A stretch of 59,588 nt of DNA from a virus. The translations under genes and the position numbers were made by a program. This document shows positions 53,450 to 59,440 of the stretch, one piece after another. How positions within the stretch are numbered: the first letter of the stretch is position 1; each line of letters starts with the position of its first letter. The DNA lies in the IMG/VR virus record IMGVR_UViG_3300035195_000305, positions 1 to 59,588 of that record; one strand, written 5' to 3'. The notes under the pieces were generated by a model that had not been told where the DNA came from, ran no database searches, and saw only the letters and a program-made list of their open reading frames with translations.

Positions 53450-53480
53450 CCCATTTTGGGGATTTATTCCCCATTTTGGG
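53450..53480. repeat. Paired palindromic repeat CCCATTTTGGG
   Basis: Two copies of CCCATTTTGGG (53450-53460 and 53470-53480) 20 bp apart, so on the same DNA face. One encodes the C-terminus NSQNGE of the MazG-like gene, the other lies just after its stop. They lie 35-65 bp upstream of the 53.4-kb early promoter. They could be activator sites or a weak hairpin. Confidence 0.5.
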
Positions 53481-53772
53481 AATTATGTATAGAATAATCA
53501 ATTTTTTTCCACGCATCTTTTTTAATCTGAACTCTATATAATATAAGATATCCAATTAAGTCAAGCATTGTATCCTCTGTTTGATCGTTAATTCCCACTT
53601 GCTTGATTCTGCTTAGCTTATCATCTATCCTCGCCAGTATTCCTTCCTTAGCAGATAGTTTTGAAAATATCTGTGGAGGATCATTTGCAGTATCTCCGTA
53701 TGCCTTGTTCTTTTCCAGTAATAAATCTATTACCTCTTTACCTATTTGTTTTATTAAGTAGTCTGTTTTCAT
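53464..53772 (-). CDS. DUF1599/MazG-like nucleotide pyrophosphohydrolase
   Basis: A 102-aa all-helical protein: KNKAYGDTANDPPQIFSKL near 21-38, then RIDDKLSRIKQ and EDTMLDLIGYLILYRVQIK, the ExxD-type pattern of the all-alpha NTP pyrophosphatases (DUF1599/nucleotide-modification-associated domain). It could hydrolyse non-canonical dNTPs or adjust pools. Early operon position supports a nucleotide role. Confidence 0.72.
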   Translation of the reverse strand: MKTDYLIKQIGKEVIDLLLEKNKAYGDTANDPPQIFSKLSAKEGILARIDDKLSRIKQVGINDQTEDTMLDLIGYLILYRVQIKKDAWKKIDYSIHNSQNGE

Positions 53773-53773
53773 A

Positions 53774-53923
53774 TTATTTTGTATATATTATAACCATTTC
53801 TATCTCGCACTCTTCATTAGTGCATTTATGATTTGAAACTATGCCATTACCCTCTTCTCCATAATCCTCAGCATCATGTTCGCCACCCCATAATAATTCT
53901 TTTTCACATTTTGGACATTTCAT
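53774..53923 (-). CDS. 49-aa zinc-ribbon-like protein
   Basis: Reading frame of 49 codons between the MazG-like and 65-aa genes. CPKC near 3-6 and CTNEEC near 34-39 form a CxxC/CxxxxC zinc-ribbon pair. The remainder is acidic. Fits the family of tiny early phage metal-binding proteins. Leader AAAAATATAATAATATG before the start matches other early genes. Confidence 0.65.
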   Translation of the reverse strand: MKCPKCEKELLWGGEHDAEDYGEEGNGIVSNHKCTNEECEIEMVIIYTK

Positions 53924-53927
53924 ATTA

Positions 53928-54125
53928 TTATATTTTTTTAGGTATTTGTAATATCAAAGCTATGTATAAATTTTTATACTCATCATACATCTCATTATAG
54001 AAATCTTCCGCCTCTTCAGTAAAACCCCCATCTCCATCTATATAAGCAAAGCCTCCAAAATTTATTTCAGTTATTTGAGTAGCAAGTTCATCTATAAACT
54101 CCATCTCGTTTGGTTTCATATTCAT
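53928..54125 (-). CDS. Small acidic hypothetical protein
   Basis: A 65-aa acidic protein (MNMKPNEMEFIDELATQITE then DEYKNLYIALILQIPKKI), early operon. Its strongly acidic composition resembles host-takeover proteins or DNA mimics, but no family is recognised. Confidence 0.6.
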   Translation of the reverse strand: MNMKPNEMEFIDELATQITEINFGGFAYIDGDGGFTEEAEDFYNEMYDEYKNLYIALILQIPKKI

Positions 54126-54130
54126 TTTAT

Positions 54131-54481
54131 TTAATCTATTAAGTTAATTTCACTAATTTGTTCTACATACTCATAAGGATCTCCTATCTCAGAATGTATT
54201 TCTCCATCTTCTCCTAATCCTATACAAAATACTCCTGATGGAATTATACCTCTATCATTATTTACTTTCTCTAACCAATCAACAATCTCTTTACACCAAT
54301 CATCTGACTCGTACCATTTAATATAATCAAATGTATAAAACTTCGTTGTATCTTCTACTATTTTTAGATAATCTCCATCCGGTTTATCTACTGGAAACTT
54401 GTGTTTCCTTAGTATGTTATCAAACTCATCTGATAATTCGCCATTTTTTACTCCAATAATTACTTTACTTCTGTATCCCAT
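54131..54481 (-). CDS. Hypothetical protein downstream of hammerhead A
   Basis: A 116-aa protein (MGYRSKVIIGVKNGELSDEFD... GIIPSGVFCIGLGEDGEIHSEIGDPYEY), acidic, mixed alpha/beta. It is the first gene after hammerhead A, which should cleave its mRNA 23 nt before the start codon. The start-MGYRSKV pattern recalls a small family of unnamed phage proteins. Function unknown. Confidence 0.68.
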   Translation of the reverse strand: MGYRSKVIIGVKNGELSDEFDNILRKHKFPVDKPDGDYLKIVEDTTKFYTFDYIKWYESDDWCKEIVDWLEKVNNDRGIIPSGVFCIGLGEDGEIHSEIGDPYEYVEQISEINLID

Positions 54482-54498
54482 TTTATTTAATTTAAGTT

Positions 54499-54552
54499 TA
54501 TACTGACTACTCCTAAGAGTAGTTTCGACTATTAAAGTCTCATCAGAGTATA
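54499..54552 (-). ncRNA. Type I hammerhead ribozyme A
   Basis: Minus strand 5' to 3': stem I TATACT (54552-54547), core CTGATGA (54546-54540), stem II GACT-loop TTAAT-AGTC, core GAAA (54526-54523), stem III CTACTC-loop TTAG-GAGTAG, triplet end TC, then stem I AGTATA. All three stems are perfectly complementary, both core boxes are canonical, and the cleavage triplet is GUC (cut between complements of 54505 and 54504). It begins 2 nt after the stop of the 87-aa gene and leaves a 23-nt leader on the following gene. Confidence 0.92.
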
Positions 54553-54553
54553 T

Positions 54554-54817
54554 TTATAAGTGTCCTCCATATCCATCGGGACATTGAAATCTCCATTCAC
54601 TATCGCTTTCAGACTCATTCATTCCATCATAATCATATACCCCACTTCCAAACTCATATTCTGACTTTTCAAACTTTGCATCCATTTTCGCACCCCATAA
54701 CGACTCGTGATCATTTATCCAATCCATCATGTCATCTTCTTTAATGTTATTAGGTACTTTAATTTCTATTTCAGTAAACTTGTGGTATACTGATCGTTGT
54801 TGTATTTTTACTTTCAT
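54554..54817 (-). CDS. Hypothetical acidic protein upstream of hammerhead A
   Basis: An 87-aa acidic protein (MKVKIQQRSVYHKFTEIEIK then DDMMDWINDHESLWGAKMDA), ending Gly-rich (QCPDGYGGHL). Its stop is immediately followed by the hammerhead, so cleavage would leave this mRNA with a structured 3' end. No family recognised. Confidence 0.65.
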   Translation of the reverse strand: MKVKIQQRSVYHKFTEIEIKVPNNIKEDDMMDWINDHESLWGAKMDAKFEKSEYEFGSGVYDYDGMNESESDSEWRFQCPDGYGGHL

Positions 54818-54824
54818 AATTATT

Positions 54825-55064
54825 TTATTTATTTTCTACACTACACATTACAACTACACTATCATCTAATTTAGATAGTTCGTTTTCAAATTCTTCTGCC
54901 ATCATTTCAAAGTCATAAGTTATACTACCATCTTCATTTCTTATGTAAGATGTTGTTAATACAATTTGGTTTACTGCAATTTCTCTTTCCATTTTTTTGT
55001 TTTTATTTAATTGATAATCGTGGATATACTTTATCCATTTATTGTATGTTAGTTTTCTATTCAT
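54825..55064 (-). CDS. Hypothetical protein
   Basis: A 79-aa protein (MNRKLTYNKWIKYIHDYQLN... SKLDDSVVVMCSVENK), basic at the N-terminus and acidic after about residue 50. Overlaps the zinc-binding neighbour by 8 bp. Alternative internal start near residue 26 (MEREIAVNQIV) fits the leader pattern and is possible. Confidence 0.6.
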   Translation of the reverse strand: MNRKLTYNKWIKYIHDYQLNKNKKMEREIAVNQIVLTTSYIRNEDGSITYDFEMMAEEFENELSKLDDSVVVMCSVENK

Positions 55065-55269
55065 CTCTCGTGTCTTCTAAGTGGTTTTCTCTTTGTATAG
55101 CTATATATTCGTATTCCTCAATATCTTCACAATACTCATTACATTCACTGCATAGTAATTTATCCTCATCATACATTTCACTATACACTTCCTCATATTC
55201 TGATCCACAACACTTGCTTACCATCTCAGTATAGTCGGGTGTTGCTAATTTCCAGTTATCATAATTCAT
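55057..55269 (-). CDS. Small zinc-binding-type protein
   Basis: A 70-aa acidic protein with CCGSEY near 20-25 and LCSEC near 38-42, a CC.../CxxC zinc-ribbon-like set, and an acidic linker. Comparable tiny zinc proteins occur in phage early regions. Function unknown. Confidence 0.65.
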   Translation of the reverse strand: MNYDNWKLATPDYTEMVSKCCGSEYEEVYSEMYDEDKLLCSECNEYCEDIEEYEYIAIQRENHLEDTRDE

Positions 55270-55976
55270 TACGCTATTTCTAATTGATTAGTATCTCTTA
55301 ATTCATCTTTTGCACTTTCTAATGTTTTTCCTAAAAATTCGTTAGAGTAGTCTAAATAATATCCTACTCCATCATCAAAATTAGGGTGCTTGTCAATTAG
55401 TTTTGTAATAGTATAGGTATAATTATCTTTAGTATTTATCTCTTCTATTTCCTCCCAAGATGGCTCATCATAATCACATCTATTTATCTCTTCCCCATCT
55501 TCAAAATCTCTTTCTCCTCCCCATCCAGTCTCTTCTTCAAACCAATAATGGAATGATGGAAAGTCTTTAGCAAACATTTCTATTATATCATCTCCAATAG
55601 TACTCCAAGCTGATGTAAATTTTATTACATCATCATCTATTTCAAAATCATAATCTCCCCATTTTGTATTCCAATTAGTTAAAGCCCATTCATACCAGTT
55701 ATTTGATCCCCACAATTTAATATAGTGTTCGGACATTTTTTTAGTTAGATACTTACTTCTCATAACATCTTTAGTAGCTTGTTTATTTTTTAATTCTTGC
55801 TCCTTATGTTCTTCTTCAGTTATTATTACCATAGGGCTTGAGGTGTTTTCCATTGCTACCGGCATAGGCTTATAGTATCTGCAAATCCCCCCTACTTTTT
55901 CTATTTGCTTTAATATACTTTTTTGTTTTCCAGTGGTATCAGATAATGATATCCCACAATATACGTGATTAGGCAT
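55269..55976 (-). CDS. YubB/DUF1281-like ferredoxin-fold protein
   Basis: A 235-aa protein. The start MPNHVYCGISLSD and the later GSNNWYEWALTNWNTKWGDYD then FTSAWSTIGDDIIEMFAKDFP and FHYWFEEETGWGG carry the pattern I know from the DUF1281/YubB-like family (NWxxWxxxxWGTKWD-type motif). It is acidic. Some relatives sit near anti-restriction genes in plasmids and phages; its role here is not proven. Confidence 0.78.
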   Translation of the reverse strand: MPNHVYCGISLSDTTGKQKSILKQIEKVGGICRYYKPMPVAMENTSSPMVIITEEEHKEQELKNKQATKDVMRSKYLTKKMSEHYIKLWGSNNWYEWALTNWNTKWGDYDFEIDDDVIKFTSAWSTIGDDIIEMFAKDFPSFHYWFEEETGWGGERDFEDGEEINRCDYDEPSWEEIEEINTKDNYTYTITKLIDKHPNFDDGVGYYLDYSNEFLGKTLESAKDELRDTNQLEIA

Positions 55977-55997
55977 AATTTAATTTAATTTTAGTTA

Positions 55998-56123
55998 TTA
56001 TTTATTTGATTTAGTGTATATCATCTCATCTAACCATCTCATATACATAAAGTCTTGTTTATTTAATGGCTTTCTTAATTCTATCTTTAAGCATTCTATA
56101 TAAAAGTTAGTGTCTTTTTTCAT
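55998..56123 (-). CDS. 41-aa hypothetical protein
   Basis: Reading frame of 41 codons in the gap between the YubB-like gene and the 80-aa gene, preceded by AAATTAAATAGATATG, the repeated early-gene leader. A helical basic peptide (MKKDTNFYIECLKIELRKPL...). Supported by leader, spacing and composition. Confidence 0.6.
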   Translation of the reverse strand: MKKDTNFYIECLKIELRKPLNKQDFMYMRWLDEMIYTKSNK

Positions 56124-56150
56124 ATCTATTTAATTTTATTAATTTCTATT

Positions 56151-56393
56151 TTAAACTCCTTTTGGTAAATATACTTTGCAATTAGGTTCTAATGGTATAT
56201 GGTTTTCATCTAATTCGGTTATTATACTGGTAAATAGTGTTATACTCTCATCACTATCATCCCACACCTCAATGTTATTGAAGATAATATCAAAATCCTC
56301 ATCTTCTCCATTGGTTCTATTTCCTAATAAATGTATATACTTATTTGGGTTTTCTATTTTTTTCAGTTCTGCAATTAAATCTTTTACTATCAT
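56151..56393 (-). CDS. Small acidic hypothetical protein
   Basis: An 80-aa acidic protein (MIVKDLIAELKKIENPNKYIHLLG...FDIIFNNIEVWDDSDESITLF). Alternating beta/alpha pattern. Early-gene leader before the start. No family recognised. Confidence 0.62.
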   Translation of the reverse strand: MIVKDLIAELKKIENPNKYIHLLGNRTNGEDEDFDIIFNNIEVWDDSDESITLFTSIITELDENHIPLEPNCKVYLPKGV

Positions 56394-56395
56394 AT

Positions 56396-56587
56396 CTATT
56401 TATTTTTTTTAGGTTTTACAAAATAAGTTTCAATCCATTCTTTACTTTGCTTTAAATTTTTTTCTTTTTCAGTATACCCACTATATTTAAAGTAGGTATC
56501 TAAATCTATAAGGTTTTCTAAGTAAAGTTTATCTATCAATCTCCTATCATCTATTGTCTTTATTATATTTAATATATCTTCTTTCAT
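56396..56587 (-). CDS. Small hypothetical protein
   Basis: A 63-aa helical protein (MKEDILNIIKTIDDRRLIDK... SKEWIETYFVKPKKNK). Its end and that of the next gene (…LGFDTSKKNK) share a KKNK tail, hinting at common ancestry or a sorting-type end. Role unknown. Confidence 0.6.
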   Translation of the reverse strand: MKEDILNIIKTIDDRRLIDKLYLENLIDLDTYFKYSGYTEKEKNLKQSKEWIETYFVKPKKNK

Positions 56588-56589
56588 AT

Positions 56590-56778
56590 CTATTTATTTT
56601 TTTTACTGGTATCAAATCCAAGATCTTTTTGTAATTCTAAAGTTCTCTTTTCTAAGTATTCTATATATTCCATAAACACTTTTACATAATACTTTTTATC
56701 AGTTGTTAGTTCCTCAAGAAATCCACTATTAAAATAGTTAAATCCATCATCTACTTTGTCTATTAATTTATCTTTCAT
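56590..56778 (-). CDS. Small hypothetical protein
   Basis: A 62-aa protein (MKDKLIDKVDDGFNYFNSGF...), helical and acidic-basic mixed, ending DTSKKNK as does the neighbour. Early leader pattern before the start. No recognised family. Confidence 0.6.
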   Translation of the reverse strand: MKDKLIDKVDDGFNYFNSGFLEELTTDKKYYVKVFMEYIEYLEKRTLELQKDLGFDTSKKNK

Positions 56779-56783
56779 ATTAT

Positions 56784-56930
56784 TTAATTTAATTTTTCAA
56801 ATTCTTTTATTAAGATATTTTCTTCATTATCTGATAACCTCATTAATCCCATTGTATATAAATTTTTTAATTCAAGGAGAGTAGGAGTATATCCAAACTG
56901 CTTAACATATCTTTTTACTATTGCTTTCAT
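56784..56930 (-). CDS. 48-aa hypothetical protein
   Basis: Reading frame of 48 codons (MKAIVKRYVKQFGYTPTLLE...), all-helical, filling the gap before the 62-aa gene. It is preceded by AAAATAATATG, the early leader. Tight packing and composition support it. Confidence 0.6.
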   Translation of the reverse strand: MKAIVKRYVKQFGYTPTLLELKNLYTMGLMRLSDNEENILIKEFEKLN

Positions 56931-56931
56931 A

Positions 56932-57384
56932 TTATTTTATTTTAATTGTATAAAATTCTCCAGTAGGGCTATCGTGGTGGGATATTCTTACTTTATATTC
57001 CCTATCTTTTACTTTTTCTATTTTATAAGTTAAATCACATTCAGGAGCAATTTTATAAAACATATCTTCTCCTCTTCTTAATGTAAATTGTTTATGTCCG
57101 GTTCTATTTCTCCATCCCATATTTCTACCCTCAACAAATACTTCTTCATCTACATATTCCATAAATTCATCATTTAAATCGTATAAGAATTGTTCTTTGT
57201 GTATTTCAAATACATATATATCATTATAAAAATGATCCTCAATTTCATCTTTTGTTATTGTTAAAGGGTCTCTATCCTCATCATTTAAGATACTTACTGC
57301 AAATTCTTGCTTATCTTTTTGAAAGAATTCAATCTCATCCATTAAGAATTGACCCTCATCATATTGTGTTCTCCAGTTTTCCAT
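56932..57384 (-). CDS. Acidic beta-rich hypothetical protein
   Basis: A 150-aa protein, first gene after the 57.4-kb promoter. Acidic with beta-rich end (KIEKVKDREYKVRISHHDSP then GEFYTIKIK). No family recognised; as the first gene of its operon it is probably well expressed early. Confidence 0.66.
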   Translation of the reverse strand: MENWRTQYDEGQFLMDEIEFFQKDKQEFAVSILNDEDRDPLTITKDEIEDHFYNDIYVFEIHKEQFLYDLNDEFMEYVDEEVFVEGRNMGWRNRTGHKQFTLRRGEDMFYKIAPECDLTYKIEKVKDREYKVRISHHDSPTGEFYTIKIK

Positions 57385-57419
57385 AATTTTGTTTATTTAA
57401 TTTAATTTAATTTAGGGTG

Positions 57420-57458
57420 CTAAAATAAGTAATACTTTTTAATTACACAAGTATTACT
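57420..57458 (-). promoter_or_regulatory. Early promoter with shared operator arms
   Basis: Minus strand: CTTG (-33, 57448-57451), 20-nt spacer, TATTTTAG (-7, 57420-57427). An inverted repeat AGTAATACT (57428-57436) and AGTATTACT (57450-57458) flanks the spacer, with the first arm directly adjoining -7 as at the 53.4-kb promoter. Both transcripts then read CTAAATTAAATTAAAT. Confidence 0.65.
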
Positions 57459-57480
57459 GGTTATTTATTTTTTATTACTT

Positions 57481-57714
57481 TTACATACTTGTTAAGCATT
57501 TAGGACAAAAGGCGTGTAAATCAGTATATTCTATATCTTTTTTACAATTCCAACATTGCTCCTTATGTATAATTGTTGTACCCTCAAGATCTTTTTTTGC
57601 TATCTCTAAATACATTTTATCAATATCATCAATTCCTATATTTATAAATTCATTAATATGGTTTTGGTATACATTCAGTATTCTTACTAAATCTTTCTTT
57701 TTAAAGTCTATCAT
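57481..57714 (-). CDS. Small zinc-ribbon-ended protein
   Basis: A 77-aa protein: helical first half (MIDFKKKDLVRILNVYQNHI...) and a C-terminal zinc-ribbon CWNCKKDIEYTDLHAFCPKC (CxxC...CxxC). Last gene of its operon, upstream of the 57.4-kb promoter. Role unknown. Confidence 0.66.
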   Translation of the reverse strand: MIDFKKKDLVRILNVYQNHINEFINIGIDDIDKMYLEIAKKDLEGTTIIHKEQCWNCKKDIEYTDLHAFCPKCLTSM

Positions 57715-57715
57715 C

Positions 57716-57925
57716 TTATTTAATTTTTATGTTTATCTCAAAATTATCATCTATATCTAATCCAAATACACTATTTATTTCATCTTGTATTAAATCTTGT
57801 ACTTCAAAATTATGCTCATATTCAGATAATAACTTTAAATCTATTAATTTATCTATGCATCTTATTGCAATATCTCTTGTATCATCATAGGTTATCCTCA
57901 TCTTATTTAATTTTATAGTATTCAA
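57716..57925 (-). CDS. Small hypothetical protein
   Basis: A 69-aa protein (MNTIKLNKMRITYDDTRDIA...QDLIQDEINSVFGLDIDD), helical, ending in a beta strand. It overlaps the lipoprotein candidate by 23 bp. No recognised family. Confidence 0.58.
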   Translation of the reverse strand: MNTIKLNKMRITYDDTRDIAIRCIDKLIDLKLLSEYEHNFEVQDLIQDEINSVFGLDIDDNFEINIKIK

Positions 57926-58109
57926 TAAGTAAAGAGTCGTTCTTCACTTGGTATTCGTTATACAATTTATTCATCTCATAATCAATTTTACTTCTTTGGT
58001 GTAATTGCTCATCAGATAGTTTATTCATCATTCCACAACTGGATAAACAAATTAATATCAGTATGCTGAAAATTATTTCAGCTACATTATTTTCTATTTT
58101 ATCTTTCAT
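57903..58109 (-). CDS. Putative early lipoprotein
   Basis: A 68-aa protein with a charged start (KDKIENN), a hydrophobic segment (IIFSILILICL) and the lipobox-like LSSC near 22-25, followed by a helical acidic/basic tail. If lipid-modified at the Cys it would sit in the envelope, where small phage lipoproteins often block receptors (superinfection exclusion). The signal is somewhat atypical, with acidic residues before the hydrophobic core. Confidence 0.6.
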   Translation of the reverse strand: MKDKIENNVAEIIFSILILICLSSCGMMNKLSDEQLHQRSKIDYEMNKLYNEYQVKNDSLLIEYYKIK

Positions 58110-58296
58110 AATTAAAGTATTTTATTGCTTCCGTTAAATTTAAGTAGTATGTTTCCCATCCATCAACAAAACAATTTACTTCCCATTCATTCTCATTCAA
58201 TCTTATTACTTCCTTTGTAGACAATAGCATCCTAACATTTTTATGCTCTCCCATTGTCATACTTAGTAATCTATTTTTTATTTGTTCTTCTTTCAT
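58099..58296 (-). CDS. Small hypothetical protein
   Basis: A 65-aa protein using the ATG at 58296 (MKEEQIKNRLLSMTMGEHKN...), which has the early leader AAGAAATAATT before it and starts after the neighbour's stop. A longer form from 58350 would overlap the previous gene by 52 bp and is less likely. Acidic-basic mix with a beta middle. Confidence 0.62.
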   Translation of the reverse strand: MKEEQIKNRLLSMTMGEHKNVRMLLSTKEVIRLNENEWEVNCFVDGWETYYLNLTEAIKYFNYER

Positions 58297-58298
58297 AA

Positions 58299-58571
58299 TT
58301 ATTTCTTTAGATCTTTTTTTCCCTCTATAAATTCTTTTAATATCATCCATTCACTAACTTTTAAATCATCTGTTAGTAGTTGCCCTATTGAAGTGGCAAA
58401 ATCATAACTTATACTTTCATTTGTATTCATTATTTCTCTCCTTAATTTTGGAAAGTGTTCCGACATTATCTCAAAATCTCCATATTCAATATCTTGCTCA
58501 TCTTTCATTTTTACCCTTAAATTTCTCTTTAAGTGGTTTATTTTTTCTGAAATTTCTCTTGCTTTTTGCAT
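58299..58571 (-). CDS. Hypothetical protein downstream of hammerhead B
   Basis: A 90-aa helical, charged protein (MQKAREISEKINHLKRNLRV... ILKEFIEGKKDLKK). First gene after hammerhead B; cleavage leaves a 27-nt A/T-rich leader on it. No family recognised. Confidence 0.65.
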   Translation of the reverse strand: MQKAREISEKINHLKRNLRVKMKDEQDIEYGDFEIMSEHFPKLRREIMNTNESISYDFATSIGQLLTDDLKVSEWMILKEFIEGKKDLKK

Positions 58572-58592
58572 AATATATTTATTTATTTATTT

Positions 58593-58646
58593 GTATTAGA
58601 CTGGAAATTCTTCCAGTTTCGCATATTAAATGCTCATCAGTAATAC
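58593..58646 (-). ncRNA. Type I hammerhead ribozyme B
   Basis: Minus strand 5' to 3': stem I GTATTA (58646-58641), core CTGATGA (58640-58634), stem II GCAT-loop TTAAT-ATGC, core GAAA (58620-58617), stem III CTGGAA-loop GAAT-TTCCAG, triplet end TC, then stem I TAATAC. Stems I, II and III are perfectly complementary and the cleavage triplet is GUC (cut between complements of 58599 and 58598). It starts 4 nt after the stop of the 71-aa gene and is the same length (54 nt) with the same loop II as ribozyme A, but has different stem sequences. Confidence 0.92.
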
Positions 58647-58650
58647 TATT

Positions 58651-58866
58651 CTAAAGCCAATATAAGGTCGTTTCTAAATAGTCAGGAATGCACCAGTCGT
58701 TCGCATCCTCCTCGCTGATTTGTCCGGCTTTTTGGTAGTCATCCATCAAATTATTATATTCTTCTCTTCTTGCCGGTCGGTCTGGTATTCCATCTTGTTC
58801 GTATTGTTGTGCGATTAGTGGCAAAATCTCCATTTTAAAATAATTGTTAAATTCTTTTTGTTTCAT
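58651..58866 (-). CDS. Small hypothetical protein upstream of hammerhead B
   Basis: A 71-aa acidic protein (MKQKEFNNYFKMEILPLIAQ... PDRPARREEYNNLMDDYQKA, ending IPDYLETTLYWL). Its pattern recalls unnamed phage early proteins (ARREEYNNLMD). Its stop is 4 nt before the ribozyme; a GC-rich hairpin stands 15 nt before its start. Confidence 0.68.
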   Translation of the reverse strand: MKQKEFNNYFKMEILPLIAQQYEQDGIPDRPARREEYNNLMDDYQKAGQISEEDANDWCIPDYLETTLYWL

Positions 58867-58881
58867 TTTCTTTGGTTTTGT

Positions 58882-58899
58882 GGGGGGATTTCTCCCCCC
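58882..58899 (-). other. GC hairpin with GNRA loop before the 71-aa gene
   Basis: On the minus strand an 18-nt perfect hairpin GGGGGGA-GAAA-TCCCCCC, 7-bp stem and GAAA (GNRA) tetraloop, sits between the 127-aa stop and the 71-aa start, leaving 15 nt to the ATG. There is no T tract, so it is not a normal terminator. It could protect a 3' end or block ribosome entry. Confidence 0.75.
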
Positions 58900-58920
58900 T
58901 ATTAATATTAATTTATTTTT

Positions 58921-59304
58921 TTAGTCGTTGTATTTTTGCTGAAGTTTTATGATATGTAAAGCCATAAAATTCCAGTAGTTTTTAAGTACTGCATCTTCCC
59001 AACTTTTTTTAGTCTCCCCCTCTATCTCTTGCAAATCTTTTGCGAGTGCTAAAATATCTACATTATAAAAAGGGATATCTATACAAGATGGTAAACCGGA
59101 CAACCATTCCCCGACTCTTTCCTGATAATTTGGCGTTCTTCTTCTTAAGTTCTCGCAGTCGTACTCCTTAAAAAAGCAGTCTAAAACGAATTGAAATTTT
59201 TGTTTTGAGGTCTTTACGTTTACGTTGTAGCCCTCTCCAGTAATTGCATCAGTTAAAAATGTTTCCATATTTAATAGATATTTTTTTGTGTTTGTTCTTA
59301 ACAT
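58921..59304 (-). CDS. First early protein of the right-end operon
   Basis: A 127-aa protein (or 115 aa from the Met at 59268, METFLTDAITGEG...). Core: KFQFVLDCFFKEYDCENLRR, VGEWLSGLPSCIDIPFYNVDILALA, then NYWNFMALHII. This combination recalls an unnamed protein group of flavobacterial phages. It is the first gene after the 59.35-kb promoter, so probably among the earliest made. Confidence 0.75.
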   Translation of the reverse strand: MLRTNTKKYLLNMETFLTDAITGEGYNVNVKTSKQKFQFVLDCFFKEYDCENLRRRTPNYQERVGEWLSGLPSCIDIPFYNVDILALAKDLQEIEGETKKSWEDAVLKNYWNFMALHIIKLQQKYND

Positions 59305-59440
59305 TTTTTTGTGTATTAAATTATTATTATTTGTTTATTTCTTGGGCAAAGATAGTTTAATTCTTTTTAATAATCCTAATAAAAAACAAAGTATTTTTGT
59401 CCCAATATGAAATTAATTTGTAAGTCGTTGTTATTCAGTA
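59305..59440. other. Divergent promoter region at the right end
   Basis: No gene. It contains a minus-strand -7 (59347-59354) for the early operon and, facing outwards, TATTTTTG (59392-59399) on the plus strand, which would drive a transcript into the terminal repeat and, on a circular or concatemeric genome, towards position 394. Confidence 0.55.
59347..59354 (-). promoter_or_regulatory. Early promoter -7 element
   Basis: TATCTTTG on the minus strand, a perfect TAnnTTTG match, about 42 nt before the ATG at 59304. Likely start of the rightmost early operon (59304 to about 57481). Confidence 0.7.

Noticed and set aside
45965-58015. Other minus-strand CTGATGA strings at 45965-45971, 46282-46288, 50121-50127, 51049-51055 and 58009-58015
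   Set aside because: Each encodes Asp-Glu or similar in a gene and lacks a downstream GAAA with pairing stems; only the two intergenic cases form full hammerheads.
58639-58647. AGTAATACT match to the early operator half-site
   Set aside because: It is explained by stem I of hammerhead B and there is no promoter nearby.
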